Below are positions 1 to 10,230 of a stretch of 64,000 nucleotides of DNA, piece after piece (the first letter of the stretch is position 1; each line of letters opens with the position of its first letter). Origin of the DNA: Sebastes aleutianus (lineage: Eukaryota > Chordata > Actinopteri > Perciformes > Sebastidae); NCBI GenBank assembly GCA_916700875.1, contig CAKAKS010000039.1:24077315-24141314 (forward strand), given 5' to 3'. Below the pieces are notes generated by a model. That model made no database searches, had not been told where the DNA came from, and worked only from the letters and a program-made list of their open reading frames with translations. The position numbers and the translations under genes were made by a program.

Positions 1-369
1 AAGTGGGTAATGATATGAAACTTGTAAGCATACAACAGAAAAAAAGATTGACTTGCCTCACAGTGCTAGGTGTTTGGAAATTATAGGTAGATTTAAGAGT
101 TGCCGTCCTTTTTATACTTGAAATAAAATGATAAACAGTATATATTGTACAACAGCATTGTAATTAGCCATACATCAGACCGGCACATACGGGTACTTTG
201 CAAAAAGTCAAGGCCACGCCCCCTTTTGGGGGATAGAAAACCGAAGATCCCATATAAATTTATATCAATGCAATTTGACGTGTGTTTGGATTGTAATTTT
301 GACAAATTTGTATGCATTCATTTCTTGTAGAACAAATGGTTTGTTTTATACATATGTCTAATAATATTC

Positions 370-430
370 GGAGATCAGCGTTTTGGGATTTATTGTTGGT
401 GCAACCAACTACACAGCAACTCTTCAACAT
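370..430 (-). pseudogene. Possible THAP zinc-finger start (fragment)
   Basis: Reading the minus strand from an ATG at 430 gives MLKSCCVVGCTNNKSQNADL. This resembles the N-terminus of THAP domains, where a methionine is soon followed by a C-x(2-4)-C pair and a T-N. After about 20 residues the similarity is lost: the usual aromatic/IP segment and the distal C and H ligands are not found in the same frame. A stretch reading LRFSIP lies further downstream in another frame (plus-strand positions about 215-245). If real, this is a broken piece of a THAP-bearing transposase or host gene. The match is short and could be chance. Confidence 0.2.
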
Positions 431-654
431 AGCATTATTACCGGTTTGTTTAAAGTAGAAATTTGGCGACATGTTTCAATTTCTTCTGTTTATTCTGTTA
501 CTGTCCTTAAGGGACACAGGATTGGTTTCCCCCAAAAGAGGGTCGTGAGAGCCTACTCTGAATGACATATTGGCGGTCTGATGTTTTAAACCATTTCCAT
601 ATCACCCATCCACATATGCAAGCATATGTATATGCATGCACAAAAAAAACTTGT

Positions 655-875
655 TTCCATCACTATGGAGGACATCGCATTGACTTACATTAATTCCCCT
701 GAGACTTACCCTGACCTTAACCATAACCATTAGATACTCAACCTTAACCTTAATCCTTAACCCTTTATCTGAAGCCTAAAATGTAATGATTTACATTTTG
801 GGCATCTGCTCTTTGTCCCGACATGCGGAGGGGAGTCCCTAAAATGTGACTGTGTGAACAGATGTATGGTATGTT
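655..875. repeat. Dispersed fish-type repeat with CCTTAACC-rich centre
   Basis: The segment runs from a GACTTACATTAATTCCC-like part through several imperfect CCTTAACC/ACCCT units into TTACATTTTGGGCATCTG and then GTGACTGTGTGAACAG. I recall this order of blocks from many teleost sequences as a dispersed repeat, but no second copy lies in this window. The central units resemble degenerate telomere-like repeats; they are too irregular to be an interstitial telomere. Confidence 0.45.
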
Positions 876-2044
876 GGTGTAGCTGCAGAATTTTAATTCA
901 CTAAAGCCACTGTTTTTTTTTAGGGAGCTCTATGAAAAAAAAAAAAAGGAAAATTTCGGTCATCCAGTCTATGTGAAACAAATGCATGGATTAGTATGTC
1001 TGCAAGAGACGAGAATGGCCATAGAATAGCAATCTTTCTATGATGGAATAATGCTTCATGGTCACCCTGTGGGATTTACAGCTAAATTAAAAAAATACAC
1101 CCACACTCGTTATCTTTGTTTTGAGTTTGAAGATCAAATTGCCAAGCCTGTTCCCCATGGGTCAGAGTAAAAATAATTTCAGTCTCAGTTAAGTGTTAGA
1201 ACGCTGTTACTCATCTAACTGATAATAATAGATGGTCAGGGAGCCTTTTCCATTTATGTCATTTGCTTCAACAGATATATTGTAGTTGTTTGTTGTCGGC
1301 GTGAATCTCCAAATTGTCTCACATCACCTAAGGGAAGTATGTACTGAATGAAAAGAAACTAATTTGCAAAATCATTTAATGTTTGAGCCTAATTTTAGAA
1401 TAAAACTTTTACCACACCATTGTTAAGTTTGTTTGGCCCTCAGGTGTAGAGGAGCCAAATCATCCACCTAATTGGACCTAAATGCCAAATGCCTTACAGT
1501 GATATAGGACATAATAAGTTATGGAAGTATACCTTGAATGAACAGAGTCAATGTTGATTTTTAAATGATGCCCCCTTGCTTTGTACGCAAATAATTTATA
1601 TGCAAGAACCAAGTTCTTTTTTTTTTACAAAGGGTACCATACAAAGTACTTTAACAGAGGCAGCTGTATATACAGAAGTAGAGATGTCTGGGACAAATGT
1701 GAAAGGTTTGGGCTTAAATGTAAAAGGAAGTAGTGAAACCGAGTGTAAAAGTTCCACAAAAATCCAATGACTCATGAAGGCTGCCATGGTACGGTGGTGA
1801 TTCATATTGGACTTAAAGCCTTGGGTTGTCAGCAACAGACTTCGCCAAAAATACACTTTCAACCAGGTGTGTCTGGATGTGTGTTCTCAACGCAAAGATT
1901 CATGTCCCTCGCCATGAGATTACCATCAAGGTGTAGTCATTTTAGACCTTGTCTGCACAGAATAATATCAATAAAAAAGTAACTTTCAACTTCTGATAGC
2001 ATCTCTTATGGTCAGCAATGGTATGTACAGTAGAGGAAATGTGA
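876..2044. other. No recognisable feature
   Basis: AT-rich sequence with short A and T runs. Open frames on both strands at 1576-1982 overlap each other, lack codon-like composition and match nothing I recognise. No promoter, RNA gene or clear repeat boundary was seen. Confidence 0.5.
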
Positions 2045-2350
2045 TATTTATAAAACTGTGAATGGAGTTGTGAATGCTTTGACCACCACTGGGAGCACTT
2101 GTGCACCGTTTCCTCCTTCAAGCCCTGATATTTCTCCTCAAATTCCTTCTTGTTGATGTTGAATCCACACTGCCGCTTCCATAATCACTGATTTCTTTTC
2201 ATTCTCCATTACCACAATGTCTGCTTGGCTGGCCAGTACTTGCTTATCTGTCTGGATCAGCAGGTCCCACAGGATCTTAGCTCTGCTTTTCTTAACCAGC
2301 GGGGGCTGACTTGGCTCCTGATTGCTGTACAGTGTACGGCTGGTACCATA
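2045..2350 (-). pseudogene. R2/NeSL-type non-LTR retrotransposon fragment, C-terminal nuclease region
   Basis: On the minus strand one frame reads AKILWDLLIQTDKQ and then ASQADIVVMENEKKS. This matches the conserved WDFxIQTDKxVxANxPDIVVxDKxxK block at the C-terminus of R2-like LINEs, which carry a restriction-like (PD-D/E) endonuclease used to nick the target. After a frameshift the next block reads NINKKEFEEKYQGLKEE. A second frame change leads to VLPVVVKAFTT, matching the usual VVPVVIGALG segment. So at least two frameshifts break it. The nuclease motif is also damaged: the P of PD is A and the second acidic position (usually D) is E. Only the last part of the protein is present. The family call is from remembered consensus, not a search. 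Confidence 0.7.
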
Positions 2351-2416
2351 GATAGAGTGATACTGCTGGCCTACTAAGTATATACAAATGTGTGCAAGAG
2401 CGTGAAAGAGGGTTTC

Positions 2417-3000
2417 ACGTTCAGGTTGTTGTTATACACTGTTCGTAGCTATACCTACAAAATGTAATACACAGTAACTATGTAGTTTTGTTGCCTCAAC
2501 CTAACCAAGTAGTTCTGTTGCCTCAACTTAACAAAGTAAGTTCTGTCTTAAACCTAACCAAGCCAATCTTTTCCTAAACCTAACAAAGTAGTTTTGTTGC
2601 TTAAACCTAACCTAGTTGATTTTTTTCCTAAACCTAACTAAGTAGTTTTGTGGCTTCAACCTAACCAAGCCAATCAAAGTAGTTTTGTTGCTTAAACCTA
2701 ACCAAGTCGATCTTTTCCTAAACCTAACTAACTAGTTTTGTTGCATCAACTTAACCAAGTAGTTTTGTTGCCCTATCCTAACCAAGTCATGTTTTTCCTA
2801 AACCTAACTAACTAGTTTAGTTGCCTAAACCAAACTAAGTAGTTTTGTTGCCTCAACCTAACCACATTGTTCCCTGTGAAGACGGTAGTTTATTTTAAAA
2901 AGACTGCACGTAACGAGCGGAAATTGACATGTGTTGCTAGATATTCATAGGAAAATGCAGGAAAAATGCTCATAAAACTAGGGTTACAGCATGTAACCTT
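2417..3000. repeat. Dispersed element, 'ACACTGTTCGTAGCTATAC' family, copy 1
   Basis: The left end (GTTCAGGTTGTTGTTATACACTGTTCGTAG...) and the right part (GAAATTGACATGTGTTG ... ATTCATAGGA) match the element at 9034-9555 in the same order and orientation. Between them lies a large minisatellite (2480-2870) that is represented by only about two units in the other copy. The right terminus seen in the other copy (CGAACCGTTGTGTGAGG) is not conserved here. The element class is unknown. Confidence 0.6.
2480..2870. repeat. Minisatellite inside the element, CCTAACCAAGTAGTTTTGTTG units
   Basis: About 390 bp of imperfect tandem units. Two unit types alternate: CAACCTAACCAAGTAGTTTT-like, and TTTTCCTAAACCTAACTAAG-like carrying a GATCTTTTCC lead. 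The higher-order period is roughly 50-55 bp, with several base changes and small indels between units. The same unit (CTTTTCCTAAACCTAACTAA) occurs about twice in the related element near 9.3-9.43 kb, so the array grew from sequence native to the element. Confidence 0.85.
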
Positions 3001-5209
3001 TGTTTTCATTCCATTTGTTGTCACATTGGCTCTAGAATATGAAAGTGACATGCAAACTCAATAGCTAGTTACCATGCAAGTAACAAAAACCAAAAGCGTA
3101 TGAGCTCCAACAGCACATTATATGTTATGCTAAGAACAAGCAGAGAAATCATGGGAAAATGGAGAACAGAGAGAGTTAATGCTCGTGTGACTGCGATATT
3201 TTTAGAGACATTGTTCACATGAACATCCATCACGGATTCTCACTCTGGGAATGGTTGGAGACATAGTGGTGGAGAGGATGGGAGACGGGAGCAAAAAAAG
3301 GGTTATTTTCTGTCAGAGGAGACATGTGCTCTTCCCAAAATGAATTTCATCTCATATACATGCGTAAATCTCGTCAGCCCCCATCTCTCTCTTGGCGGGA
3401 AAAGCCGTTCAGAAAGACAGCTGAGATAAATCAGCGTGTGTGGCCCCGATGTAGCCTGTGTGGGCTGGGACAGAGATGAAGCCACTGCGAGCGGCCTCTG
3501 GCTTTAATGATGTGCAGTGAGCCAGTGGAGGCGTGTAAATCTGCAGCTGGCATCTCATTCTCTGCAGCCTCAATTCTTCCCCAACCTCTGAGATATCTCT
3601 GTCAAAGTCACCTCTGTGCACCCGTGTCAGGTTCAAGTGGAACAATCTCTACAGTAGGTTAAGGAGATACAGTAACAGATTCTGCAGATGGACAGAAATT
3701 GCCACCCCAAGTTGCGACCTCACACAAATTCATGAATAAATGATGTTGTACTGCTACTACAAAGGTATTATTTACTAAATTAAAAGCCTGCATTACATGA
3801 ATAACAGAGAACAGGTTTTAATGAGACGCTTAAATAAACCTCAGGAGGCAGTTAATCTAGTTGCATCTTGGGAACAGCATGGGTGAGGTAAATCACTACC
3901 TACCCAACAAACAATTTAAAACCTCCCTGTACAAATGATTCCTAGGTAAACACACTCATTTTAATCAGAACAGATGATGAAAATGATGATGTACATTAGA
4001 AGGGATTGTCATCTCCAAAGCCCCAAATCCTAATGAAGTCATTAATCAAGCTAAGAGGTCACATCTCTCCGATAAAAGTCATGTTTTTGTGATTGTTTAT
4101 TGAAGCCTTTGCGAAATTTTTGCAACCCTGTGATCAATTAGGTCACACGGGCAAATGCCAATATTCCATTGCTGCAATAAACTAAAAGGGATTTGTTTAT
4201 AGATTGGAAAGTAATTAAGGCTGGAGGTCATTGATTTGTCAACACTAGAGCAGGGCATAACACATTATTGTATAAATATGGACAAGCTTTTATTTTTTCA
4301 ACAATAGAAGACATAAGACCCATATATCCATCTCCATCTGTCCAGCATTTTGCCTCCTCAGTTTGTTTTGTCTTTGTTCCTTTTTGAAGATGAAGTAGCT
4401 TTGGAATCTTACAGTTGCCAATGTCAAACATGAAATCAACCTCATGGTAGTAATACATATGTGGAGTCCATTTAAATATGCACTGATAATACGGACATCT
4501 TGTACAACTCAGTACCGTGACCGTGAGTGTTACACCATCATGTAGCCATGTGCCACTTTTGTGCATCCGAATCTCCTCTTATCGATATTGTGAAAAATAA
4601 CTCTGCTGCAATACCTGATAATGTAGTACGTTTACCAATGAGGCAAACAACCACATACACAGTGTGTGCTATCTCCTGCAAACAGAGTCTTACCGTGACA
4701 ATTCAACACTCTGCAGCCTTCCCTCTACACAATACAATTCAGAAGTTAGTGCTATTTGTGACCTTATAAGTTTTCATGTGTGAACTGAACGTTTTTGTGA
4801 TATTGAGTTATAAAGTTTTGATATTCAGCAAAATTTATAAGCAGGGAAATTATCTTTCATTTGTCAATATTAAAGACACCGTAAAAGTACTCTAACTGTA
4901 AAATATCAAAATGCAATCCAATACTGAAAACTCAACTGTAAGGTAGATGTTGTAAGATATAACAGAAAGCAATTTCAAAAGGAACAAATTAAAGTTTACT
5001 CTTACTTTCTTTAATAAAAAAAGTAAGATTAAATATTGCAGAGACATTTGAACCAAAACTAGAACTCAACTTTTTTTTTTTACAACTCGGCAATGAATAT
5101 CTGAAGTGCAACATCTTTTATTTAGTTTTTATAGTTCATGGCAAATAGACATTTTCTATTTATAAAATAGATGTTATTACTTTTCTTTATTTTGTATTAC
5201 TGATTAATA
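3001..5209. other. Single-copy-looking DNA, no gene seen
   Basis: No recognisable gene or repeat boundary. The block at about 3340-3640 is more GC-rich and less repetitive than its surroundings, with clustered CTG/CAG and AGCC words, and could be a conserved non-coding element. That cannot be judged from one sequence. Overlapping short open frames on opposite strands at 4228-4769 look like chance. Confidence 0.45.
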
Positions 5210-5280
5210 TATGTGTATGCACCGTCAGGATTGCTATTTAATTTTGTTGTACTCAATAAAGGAATTTGATTCTATTCTAC
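5210..5280 (+). repeat. Possible LINE 3'-tail remnant
   Basis: The stretch CTCAATAAAGGAATTTGATTCTATTCTA has an AATAAA followed by ATTCT-type tandem words, as in the 3' tails of several fish LINEs and SINEs. No protein remnant lies upstream and no target duplication is visible. Weak call. Confidence 0.22.
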
Positions 5281-5461
5281 ACATTTAGACTTCCTCTCTT
5301 CTTACTGTGCCCACACTGACCACATTAGGGAAAAGTTGTACTAAAGTTTTATTTCAGAAAATATCTTAAACTCATCATTCACGGCTACAGTCAATGTCGG
5401 AACAATGCAAGAACTAAAACATTGTCAAGGTGTTACTTATATGGGCTTTTAACACAATTTT

Positions 5462-5791
5462 TTTTTTTGTGATAAATTTTTTATTGGTATTTAAGCAAAA
5501 TTATATAGGGTGGGGTTACAAATTGATAGATCACCAATAGAGTAAAAAAATATATATATATAATCACAAATGTCCATGTACTAATCAATACAGAATTGGC
5601 AAGCAGCTACAGAAAAAAGAAAATGAAAACAAAAAAAAAACGAAAAAAAAACAAACAAACAAACAGGAAGAAGGAAAATAACAACAAACAACAACAAAAA
5701 GTCATTTAAATAAAAACGTCTGCGCCCCCCTCCCCCCACCCCCAAATCCCTCCCTTTTGGTTCCCTCCCATCCCACCCACCCTAGACCTCG
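5462..5791 (-). mobile_element. 5'-truncated LINE (L1-like 3' end) with 19-bp target duplication
   Basis: The insert is bounded by a perfect 19-bp direct repeat, gggcttttaacacaatttt, at 5443-5461 and 5792-5810. Reading the minus strand, it starts with G-rich DNA (5700-5791: GGGTGGGTGGGATGGG, then GGGGGTGGGGGGAGGGGGG). It passes A/T-rich 3'-UTR-like DNA and ends with AATAAAAAATTTATCAC and a poly-A tail (poly-T at 5462-5468 on the plus strand). The long target duplication, 3' A-tail next to AATAAA and missing 5' part are the signature of target-primed reverse transcription. The G-rich 3' UTR and poly-A favour an L1-type LINE. No protein-coding part is retained, so clade assignment is inference. 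Confidence 0.8.
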
Positions 5792-6111
5792 GGGCTTTTA
5801 ACACAATTTTGTGTTTGGGAACTGTCCAAAATGTTTTGTTTTTTTCTAGTAGCGGGGTCATTCTTCAGTCATGAGTGTTGAAACTTAGAGAGCTACTTTA
5901 CTATCATCAATGAGCCTGTTCTTATATACAGCGGTATAAAAGTTGAAAGGAGAAATGAAGTAAGAACACACATACTGTACATCAAGTGTGTAGAAACTAC
6001 ATACTGTACATAGAAATACACATGTATCCACCCTCCTCACAGATTGAATGAAGGAGTTGGTTGAATGGTGGCGTTTTCTGCCTTTGAGAGAACATGGCGG
6101 GATATGTTGGC

Positions 6112-6235
6112 TAGGGCTGCATGATTATGGCCAAAATGCTAATGACGATTGTTTTGATCAATATTGAGATCACAATTATTTATCACGATTATTCCTAGAT
6201 TTTAGGGATTTTTTATATTGCTGTAAAAACTCTGA
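6112..6235 (+). mobile_element. Solo left end of a hAT-like element
   Basis: TAGGGCTGCATGATTATGGCC, followed by GACGATTGTTTTGATCAATATTGAGATCACAATTATTTATCACGATTATTCC-type sequence, is the start of a common fish hAT-type family with repeated CACGATTAT words. No matching right end (GCAGCCCTA) was found within several hundred bases, so this is a truncated copy. No target duplication can be assigned. Confidence 0.55.
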
Positions 6236-7647
6236 GCACGTGTGTGTAACCAGCAAATAAACAGATATACGAGACTGCTGAAAACCAACCGGCTTCGATT
6301 GGCTGCTGATTGACGGTGCATCTCTAGCTCATAGTTTAGGAAGTGCTTGATTTATGCATCAGAGTTTTCAATGAGCGGAGCATTTGAAACGTCAATATTG
6401 CACTAATATTCCAATCTAATGTCGGCATAACATTCTTGACCATGTGCTTTCACAAAGGATCTGATGAGGATCCAGGGAGTCAAACCATAGTTTAGGTGCC
6501 AAAGATGTTATGTTGTCAGTCATCTTCTCCTCAACCTGAGCCCTTTAAGGACCATGTTATTGTGGTTTGCAGTGCATATGATGATAAAGTTGTTTGGACT
6601 GATCATGCTTGAATATTTCTAAAGCTTTTACTTCAATATTATCTGCTTCTACGACCCTCAAATGTATCCTCTCTGACCTGTTCATCTGACATGTTCAAAA
6701 ATAGATGTAACACAGCACAACATAATAGCTTGCAACTACGATCCCTCCATATTTTTTATCTTCTGAAATCCTTTTATTGGAGGCCAATACATCCTCTGGA
6801 AGAAATCAAAGCTTCAATCAACTACAGCGCTATAGGGAAGAAAACTGTTTATTTGCTAAAGTTTTAGGGCTTCTTTTAAAAGACAGTGCGGGATAGGCTT
6901 TTTCAGTACATGCTCTCCCGAGGGGTACCTACCAAAATGAGCTCAACTCTCCATAGACTTCACCTCCAGACACGAGGGGTAAGAGCTACACTCGGCTCCA
7001 GTGGACAAGCCTGCCTGTAATTGAATTGGCCTCGACACCGTACTGGAGGAATAGGCTGCGATGTGTTTATTTCTTTTTGGGCATAACCCAGACAATTTAC
7101 CATGCACTGCAAGAAAATGCTGCCAGTGCTGTTGAGGAATGAGCACATTGTCAGCATCATCAAAACAGCAAACAGTGATTATCTTCCTTAGACTGTATGT
7201 GACAAGACATTGTTCTTCATTTAATGCCCTAAGCCATAAATTGCATTACAGTCAGTTAATCATTTGAATTGCCTTTTAGAATGTTTGCATCCTTTTTTAT
7301 ATAAATGGCTCCTCTAAGTCATTTCTATATAATAGAATATAAGTACTCCCTCCTCTTCGATAAATCACATTTTAGGTAACATACTAATAAAAAAGCCCAA
7401 GTGTTGATGGGAGTTTGGAGATAGTCTGGGTGACTCATCAGTCCTTGACGGTGCTGATGTGTTGACTCTGACACTGAACACGTTGTAGTAAATGTGTGGC
7501 GTCCTCTGTTAAGGTCAGATAAGCACCAGATTGCTCTCGTATGAGTGTTGACATGAAAAGAGTACCCTTTATAGTAATAGTATTTTCTCTTTCTCTATCA
7601 TAAGAGTGAAGCACCATCTAAGGCTTTCTTATTGTTACTGTAAAAGG
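6236..7647. other. No recognisable feature
   Basis: Mixed-composition DNA with no convincing gene or repeat ends. A somewhat GC-richer block at about 6900-7150 contains overlapping minus-strand frames of 67 codons each; they are shifted against one another and look like chance. Confidence 0.45.
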
Positions 7648-7872
7648 GGAGAGTTTCCTCCGGCTGTTCTGGTTTCCCCCCACAGTCCCCAAACATATAA
7701 GCCCGGTGAATTGCGGGTTGTTGCCACTGTGAATTTACCCGTAGGTATGAGTGAAAATGTGTCTGTCCACGTATGAACCCATTCCTTTCACTCCGTGCAT
7801 GCTGGGATAGACTGCGGCCCCCGACGTGACCCTGAAGGAACAATTAAGTGCACGAAAACTGATGGATGGTGG
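7648..7872 (+). repeat. SINE / LINE-3'-tail repeat ending in GATGGATGG
   Basis: The block order GTTTCCTCCGG, CTGGTTTCCCCCCACAGTCC, ATTTACCCGTAGGTATGAG, GCTGGGATAGACTGCGGCCC, CGTGACCCTGAAG and a final GATGGATGG matches a very abundant fish repeat. In that family the last part is shared by a LINE and its SINE partners, and the tail is a short tandem GATG repeat. This copy is diverged (for example GAATTTACCC in place of the usual CTAAATTGCCC) and lacks the 5' portion. Orientation is from the GATG tail on the right. Confidence 0.7.
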
Positions 7873-8848
7873 GAATCTCAGGGATTATTGCCTCTAAACA
7901 AACACAAGCAATCTGACATAGACTAAAACATGTTTTCTCCCTTCTTTACAATGTTTTCTCTGTTCACATTCTTGTATATATCACACTCGCTATGATAAGG
8001 GAAGTTCATTATATCAAGACAACACGCGGCATAAAGGAGATTATTTAAATGTGACTTTCATGAAAAGATATGTTGTTCTGTGCATCTATTAAATTCAGTT
8101 GCCAAAGCTCCTCGCATTGCATCTGTGTACACAGCAGCGCTAAGCAGATTTGGAGGGAACCACAAAGAAAGAGCTACATAAACATGCTGTACTGCCTGAA
8201 CCCTAATTCCTCTTCAGATTTCACTCATTGAGTCCCCTGTAGTGTTGTTAGGTGCACAATAAACTGCCCAATTACAGGACTGATGTTTAGCTGCCAACAT
8301 TTTTGTCTTTCTAACCAAAATTGAAACAGAAAAGATGTTTAACAGGATTGCTTCCTTCTTTCTTGAAAAGTATAACCCTCAAAAGACAGATCTGAATCTG
8401 TTTTCTTTCGAGTAACTGTAAGCCATCATTTTTGCTCACTGTCTTTTTAACCTCTCATGTTTAACAAAAAAATTGACACATTTTAATTACGAAATAGACG
8501 ACTAAAAAGCAGCGATAAGATTGAGAATGAGAAAAGGGAAGAACACATCACTGGTGACACAAATGGGAATAATGCAAACAGCTGGAAGAGAAATTGAAAA
8601 ATGAAGTAATTGAGGGAAAGACAAACGACAAGGGAGACTGAGGATTAATAACTGGGTGTTATGAATGCAAACAGTTTCATTGTCACATCTTTCTTGCTCT
8701 CAGAATGAGGATGTTAGGCTAGAACAGATTTGTTGTCACAGTAGTTATAAAGAGAACAGAATTACTGATGGAAATTTCAAGAATGTTTTATGTCTAAAAA
8801 TCAGAGGAACTACCATTCAGGCTGTTCTCATATACCTATGGAAAGCAT
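7873..8848. other. No recognisable feature
   Basis: AT-rich DNA without a recognisable gene or complete repeat. At 8815-8832 the words TTCAGGCTGTTCTCATA repeat the start of the element at 9034, so a broken first end of that family may lie here. Confidence 0.4.
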
Positions 8849-8985
8849 GTTTGAATATGTGTGTATTTACAGTAGCCTGCCTGTACACTTATATATTCAC
8901 AACCAGCAGGACTCATATTCTCTCACCCCACACAATGCATGTGCTCACCAATCCTTTTCCCATCTGTCGCACATAGGCACATTGA
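8849..8985 (+). repeat. Dispersed repeat, copy 1 (paired with 23969-24105)
   Basis: The segment from TTTGAATATGTGTGTATTTACAG to CCCATCTGTCGCACATAGGCAC is closely similar to the reverse complement of 23969-24105. The similarity also shows in the chance frames, which share EYVCIYSSL and a CAHQ-FSHL pattern in both places, so the frames are a by-product of the repeat. The class is unknown. Confidence 0.65.
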
Positions 8986-9033
8986 GTGTGAAGCAGTATT
9001 TGCATACCTTGGACAAGTGTAAAGTTAGTTGTA

Positions 9034-9555
9034 TGTTCAGGCTGTTCTCATACACTGTTCGTAGCTATACAAAAAGTAATGCACTATAATTTGTATATAT
9101 CCCACGAAATCAATTTTTATTCAAGCCACGTAATTGTGACCCAGGAAGTATAAAGAGCGATAAACGCCATGTAGGGAGAAGGTCGGGGTTGATGGGTGGG
9201 TCAAAAAACAACAGACTTTTCAAGAGACCAGTGTTCGTACGATGTCAGCGATGTATTTGTCATGTAACTTCCGTACTTAAGTTACGCAACTCCTGGTGTT
9301 ATTTTAACCCAAACCGTGATCTTTTCCTAAACCTAACTAAGTAGTTTTTGTCACGTAACGTCCATACTTAAGTTGTGCCACTTTCCGATTTTATTTTAAC
9401 CCAAACCGCAATCTTTTCCTAAACCTAATTAGTTTAGTAGTATTTTGAAAAGATTGGGGAGGAAATTGACATGTGTGTCATGTGTTGGAAATTCATAGGA
9501 TAACACAAAAAAATGAGGAACAGCTTTTCATAAGATATCATACGAACCGTTGTGT
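9034..9555. repeat. Dispersed element, 'ACACTGTTCGTAGCTATAC' family, copy 2
   Basis: The left end TTCTCATACACTGTTCGTA and the reverse complement of the right end (TCCTCACACAACGGTTCGTA) form an imperfect terminal inverted repeat of about 20 bp, suggesting a DNA transposon. The interior holds two TTTTAACCCAAACCG...ATCTTTTCCTAAACCTAA units, the seed of the minisatellite that is expanded in copy 1. No transposase is present, so it is non-autonomous. A flanking duplication was not identified. Confidence 0.6.
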
Positions 9556-10230
9556 GAGGATACATTTTTTTTATCATTTCACATTCATAGTGATATTATT
9601 TTAACTACTAAATCAACTAATAGTCATATTCATAACCGTACCTGTAAGAATAAAGGTGAGCCTTTTTTTATGATGAGCAATTGTGTACAGGGATATATGA
9701 AGTTACAAATGTTGCAAAAACTAAACCAAGCTGAGAAAACCTGAGGCAAAACATGTTTCACTTTATTTTTCTTTACATGCAGACAGGGTCCAATAAACCA
9801 ACAACACAAATGACTGAAGTATTCCTCAATGTCAGAGGTGAACAGAACTTTGTGCAACAAGTATTGGAAATAACTTACCTACAGTGCCCACATACTGAGA
9901 CAAACTCTCCAAACATTACTTCAAAATAAAGATTTATTTCACTGTGGTTACAAGTTGTTTATGGTGAGAAGAGATTGTCACTAATAACTTGTCCCATTAA
10001 TCTCCCGGGCTAAATCTTTCTAATCCTGCACAACACTTGTGTGTGGTATTTTATAGTTGATCTTGTAATTTCCAAACTAAACATAAATCAAAACCCTCTC
10101 AGTGCCTCATAAAGGGAGGCAGAGTACATGGACCTTAAGCTCAAAGACTGCCTGCACTTGCCTAAGAAGATCCTGTTGACTGTGTTTCTTTCACATATAT
10201 ATATATACCGTATATAATCTGTATATAAAT
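9556..10230. other. No recognisable feature apart from a short (TA)n
   Basis: AT-rich DNA. A short (AT)n tract lies at about 10194-10206. Opposite-strand open frames at 9550-9860 show no domain. Confidence 0.45.

Noticed and set aside
720..765. CCTTAACC-rich stretch as an interstitial telomere
   Set aside because: Units are irregular and do not match (TTAGGG)n. They belong to a dispersed repeat.
8665..9089. 99-103-codon frames sharing residues with a minus frame at 23948-24193
   Set aside because: The shared residues come from an inverted DNA repeat pair. Neither side has a domain, start context or conserved length.
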